Assembly (NCBI GenBank): GCA_965198325.1 | Contig: CBDAPE010000019.1 | Span: 620,001 to 684,000 of the forward strand | DNA: 64,000 nt | Origin: CBDAPE01 sp965198325 | GTDB lineage: Bacteria; Pseudomonadota; Alphaproteobacteria; UBA828; JAPUJA01 | Direction: 5' to 3' | In this document: positions 62,747 to 64,000 of the stretch, one piece after another | Layout of the letters: each line of letters begins with the position of its first letter | Position numbering within the stretch: position 1 is the first letter of the stretch | Notes under the pieces: model-generated | The model's input: the letters and a program-made list of their open reading frames with translations, nothing else | Told to the model about the DNA's origin: nothing | Databases searched by the model: none | Program-made: the position numbers and the translations under genes

Positions 62747-64000
62747 TCATCGAAGCGCGTTGACGAGGTAGCCTTGCTCGTTCAGCGTCGTCGCCTCCCA
62801 CTCCGAATAGAACGCTACCACGTGGGGCTTGAGCTCGCTCATCACCTCGCGCATCTCGCGAAACCTCTCGGGCAGCGGTTGGGCTGCGATCTCGCCCAGC
62901 TTGCGCGCGACCTCCGCCTCGTCCAGCCCGGCGAATTCGCCGTCGACGAACACGGGGCGCCCGCCGATCACCACCGCGTCGATATGGCTGGCCTTGCCCA
63001 TCTGCACGAGCGCGTCCACCGGGTGCGCTCCGGGCGGCACGTAGGGACGGGTGATCGCGTCGTAGTCGAGCACCACCGCGTCGCCGAAGCACCCCTTCGC
63101 CAACCGCCCCGTCGCGCTCCCGTAATTGGTCGCTTCCGTGCCGTTCACCGTCGCCATGCGCAGGATGTCGAAGCTGGTCATCTCGGGGTCGAATCCGGGT
63201 CCCTGGGGCAGGCGGTGCAGGTTGCGCACCAGGCGCATCTCCTGGAGCATGTCCTCGTCGTTGTTCAGCGTCTGGCCGTCCATCCCGATAGCCACCCGCA
63301 CGCCGGCCTCGTGCATCTTGGCCACGGGCGCGATGCCCATGCGTATGCGCAGGTTCGAGCTCGCGTTGTGACACACCGTCGTGCCCGTCTCGCGCAGGAC
63401 CGCGAAGTCGCTCTCGGCCGCCCAGGTGCCGTGCGCGATCGAAGTGCGCGGCCCCGCGATGCCCAGGTCGCGCAGGATCTCGAGGGAGCTCCGGTTATAG
63501 GCCCGCGCCGCATACTCCCGCTGGAACAGGGATTCGAGGCAATGCAGGTGGATCCCTGCGTCCAGCCGCTCTGCTTCGCGGGCGACGCGCTCGAGCAGCT
63601 CGTCGCTGCACCATTCCGCCCCCGTGGGCCCGAAGAAGATCCGGATGCCCTCGTTGCCGGCATAGTCGGTGCACAGCTCGGTGATAAACCCGAAGGTGCG
63701 CTCCGCGTTGGCCGGGCCGAGGCTGCCGAACTGGGCGCGCACGCGCTGGGCGAGGTCGCCCGGCAGGCGCGCGAGGAAGGCGTCGTTGTCCTCGTAGACG
63801 AAGGTGTTGCGGTTCTCCATGCCCACCGCGTAGGCGACTCGGAGTCCGCTGTCCGCGTAGGCGCGAAGGGTATAGCGCACCTCCTCCTCGGTGCGGCTCC
63901 AGTCCCGCGAATAGCCCGAATGCATCACCTGGGTGACGCCTGATCGGATCATCCGCAGGTTGGCATAGAGAGTGTCGAGATAGACGTCGAGCGGGTGCTG
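62747..64000 (-). CDS. Amidohydrolase, TRZ/ATZ family (5' partial)
   Basis: Open to the window edge, so the start and the first HxH metal motif lie beyond 64000; about 417 residues are visible. Seen: GIHLHCLESL (metal His), SIAHGTWAAE (His), GVRVAIGMDGQTLNNDEDML (catalytic Asp), and the C-terminal GRLAKGCFGDAVVLDYD. The layout fits the TRZ/ATZ/chlorohydrolase or guanine-deaminase-like group. Substrate unknown; an amide or heterocyclic amine is possible and would fit the neighbouring accessory genes. Confidence 0.85.
   Translation of the reverse strand, partial: QHPLDVYLDTLYANLRMIRSGVTQVMHSGYSRDWSRTEEEVRYTLRAYADSGLRVAYAVGMENRNTFVYEDNDAFLARLPGDLAQRVRAQFGSLGPANAERTFGFITELCTDYAGNEGIRIFFGPTGAEWCSDELLERVAREAERLDAGIHLHCLESLFQREYAARAYNRSSLEILRDLGIAGPRTSIAHGTWAAESDFAVLRETGTTVCHNASSNLRIRMGIAPVAKMHEAGVRVAIGMDGQTLNNDEDMLQEMRLVRNLHRLPQGPGFDPEMTSFDILRMATVNGTEATNYGSATGRLAKGCFGDAVVLDYDAITRPYVPPGAHPVDALVQMGKASHIDAVVIGGRPVFVDGEFAGLDEAEVARKLGEIAAQPLPERFREMREVMSELKPHVVAFYSEWEATTLNEQGYLVNALR

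Overview
The window is 64 kb of G+C-rich chromosome (roughly two thirds G+C by eye) from an alphaproteobacterium. The group is inferred from gene content and order: fabD-fabG-acpP-fabF-mltG followed by yicC-gmk, rpsF-rpsR-DUF2232-rplI near dnaB-alr-mlaE-mlaF-radA-cvpA-purF, and lptF-lptG-lptD-surA-rsmA. Many genes start with GTG or TTG, and 4-base GTGA/ATGA overlaps are common. The order or family cannot be fixed from this stretch. I saw no rRNA, tRNA, IS element, phage module or CRISPR array.

Layout. 1-4.2 kb: guaB (5' end outside the window), a secreted TPR protein, guaA and a small methyltransferase. 4.2-5.0 kb: a lower-G+C FkbM-type methyltransferase on the opposite strand. 5.2-8.4 kb: acetoacetyl-CoA synthetase and an M24 metallopeptidase. 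8.4-10.4 kb: a Sel1-repeat protein, a DUF962/Mpo1-like protein and a thioredoxin-like protein. 10.5-13.8 kb: YfgM-like protein, bamB and der. 13.8-26.6 kb: a long minus-strand run of housekeeping genes (SDR, purF, cvpA, radA, mlaF, mlaE, alr, dnaB, cfa, rplI, DUF2232, rpsR, rpsF). 26.8-31.2 kb: the divergent fatty-acid cluster, ending in an mltG gene with an in-frame stop near its 3' end. 31.2-34.2 kb: SDR, yicC, gmk and a GNAT protein. 34.3-41.0 kb: the outer-membrane set rsmA, surA, lptD, lptG, lptF. 41.1-46.3 kb: pepA, holC, a CPA1 antiporter and an ABC-F protein. 46.3-51.2 kb: a rubredoxin/MBL fusion, a small membrane protein, ndk, clpS and clpA.

From about 51.2 kb the content becomes accessory and catabolic: an AMACR-like CoA-transferase-family protein, a DUF482 protein, a ThDP-dependent decarboxylase/synthase-like enzyme, a RidA protein, and then an adjoining pair that reads as the small and large subunits of an N,N-dimethylformamidase-type amidohydrolase. 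The Tyr, Tyr, His and Glu residues expected at its iron site are present. Next is a compact arsenic operon, arsR-arsI-acr3, with an AT-rich perfect inverted repeat over the arsR start codon. The right end holds a diguanylate cyclase with a sigma-54-type promoter motif, an SDR that lacks the usual catalytic Ser, and a TRZ/ATZ-type amidohydrolase running off the window.

Most promising for follow-up: the DMFase-like pair and its neighbours, the arsR operator/possible leaderless promoter, the sigma-54 motif before the diguanylate cyclase, the mltG stop codon, DnaA-box-like sites upstream of dnaB, and the back-to-back promoters between the ribosomal-protein and fatty-acid operons. I did not find a system that I can call wholly undescribed.
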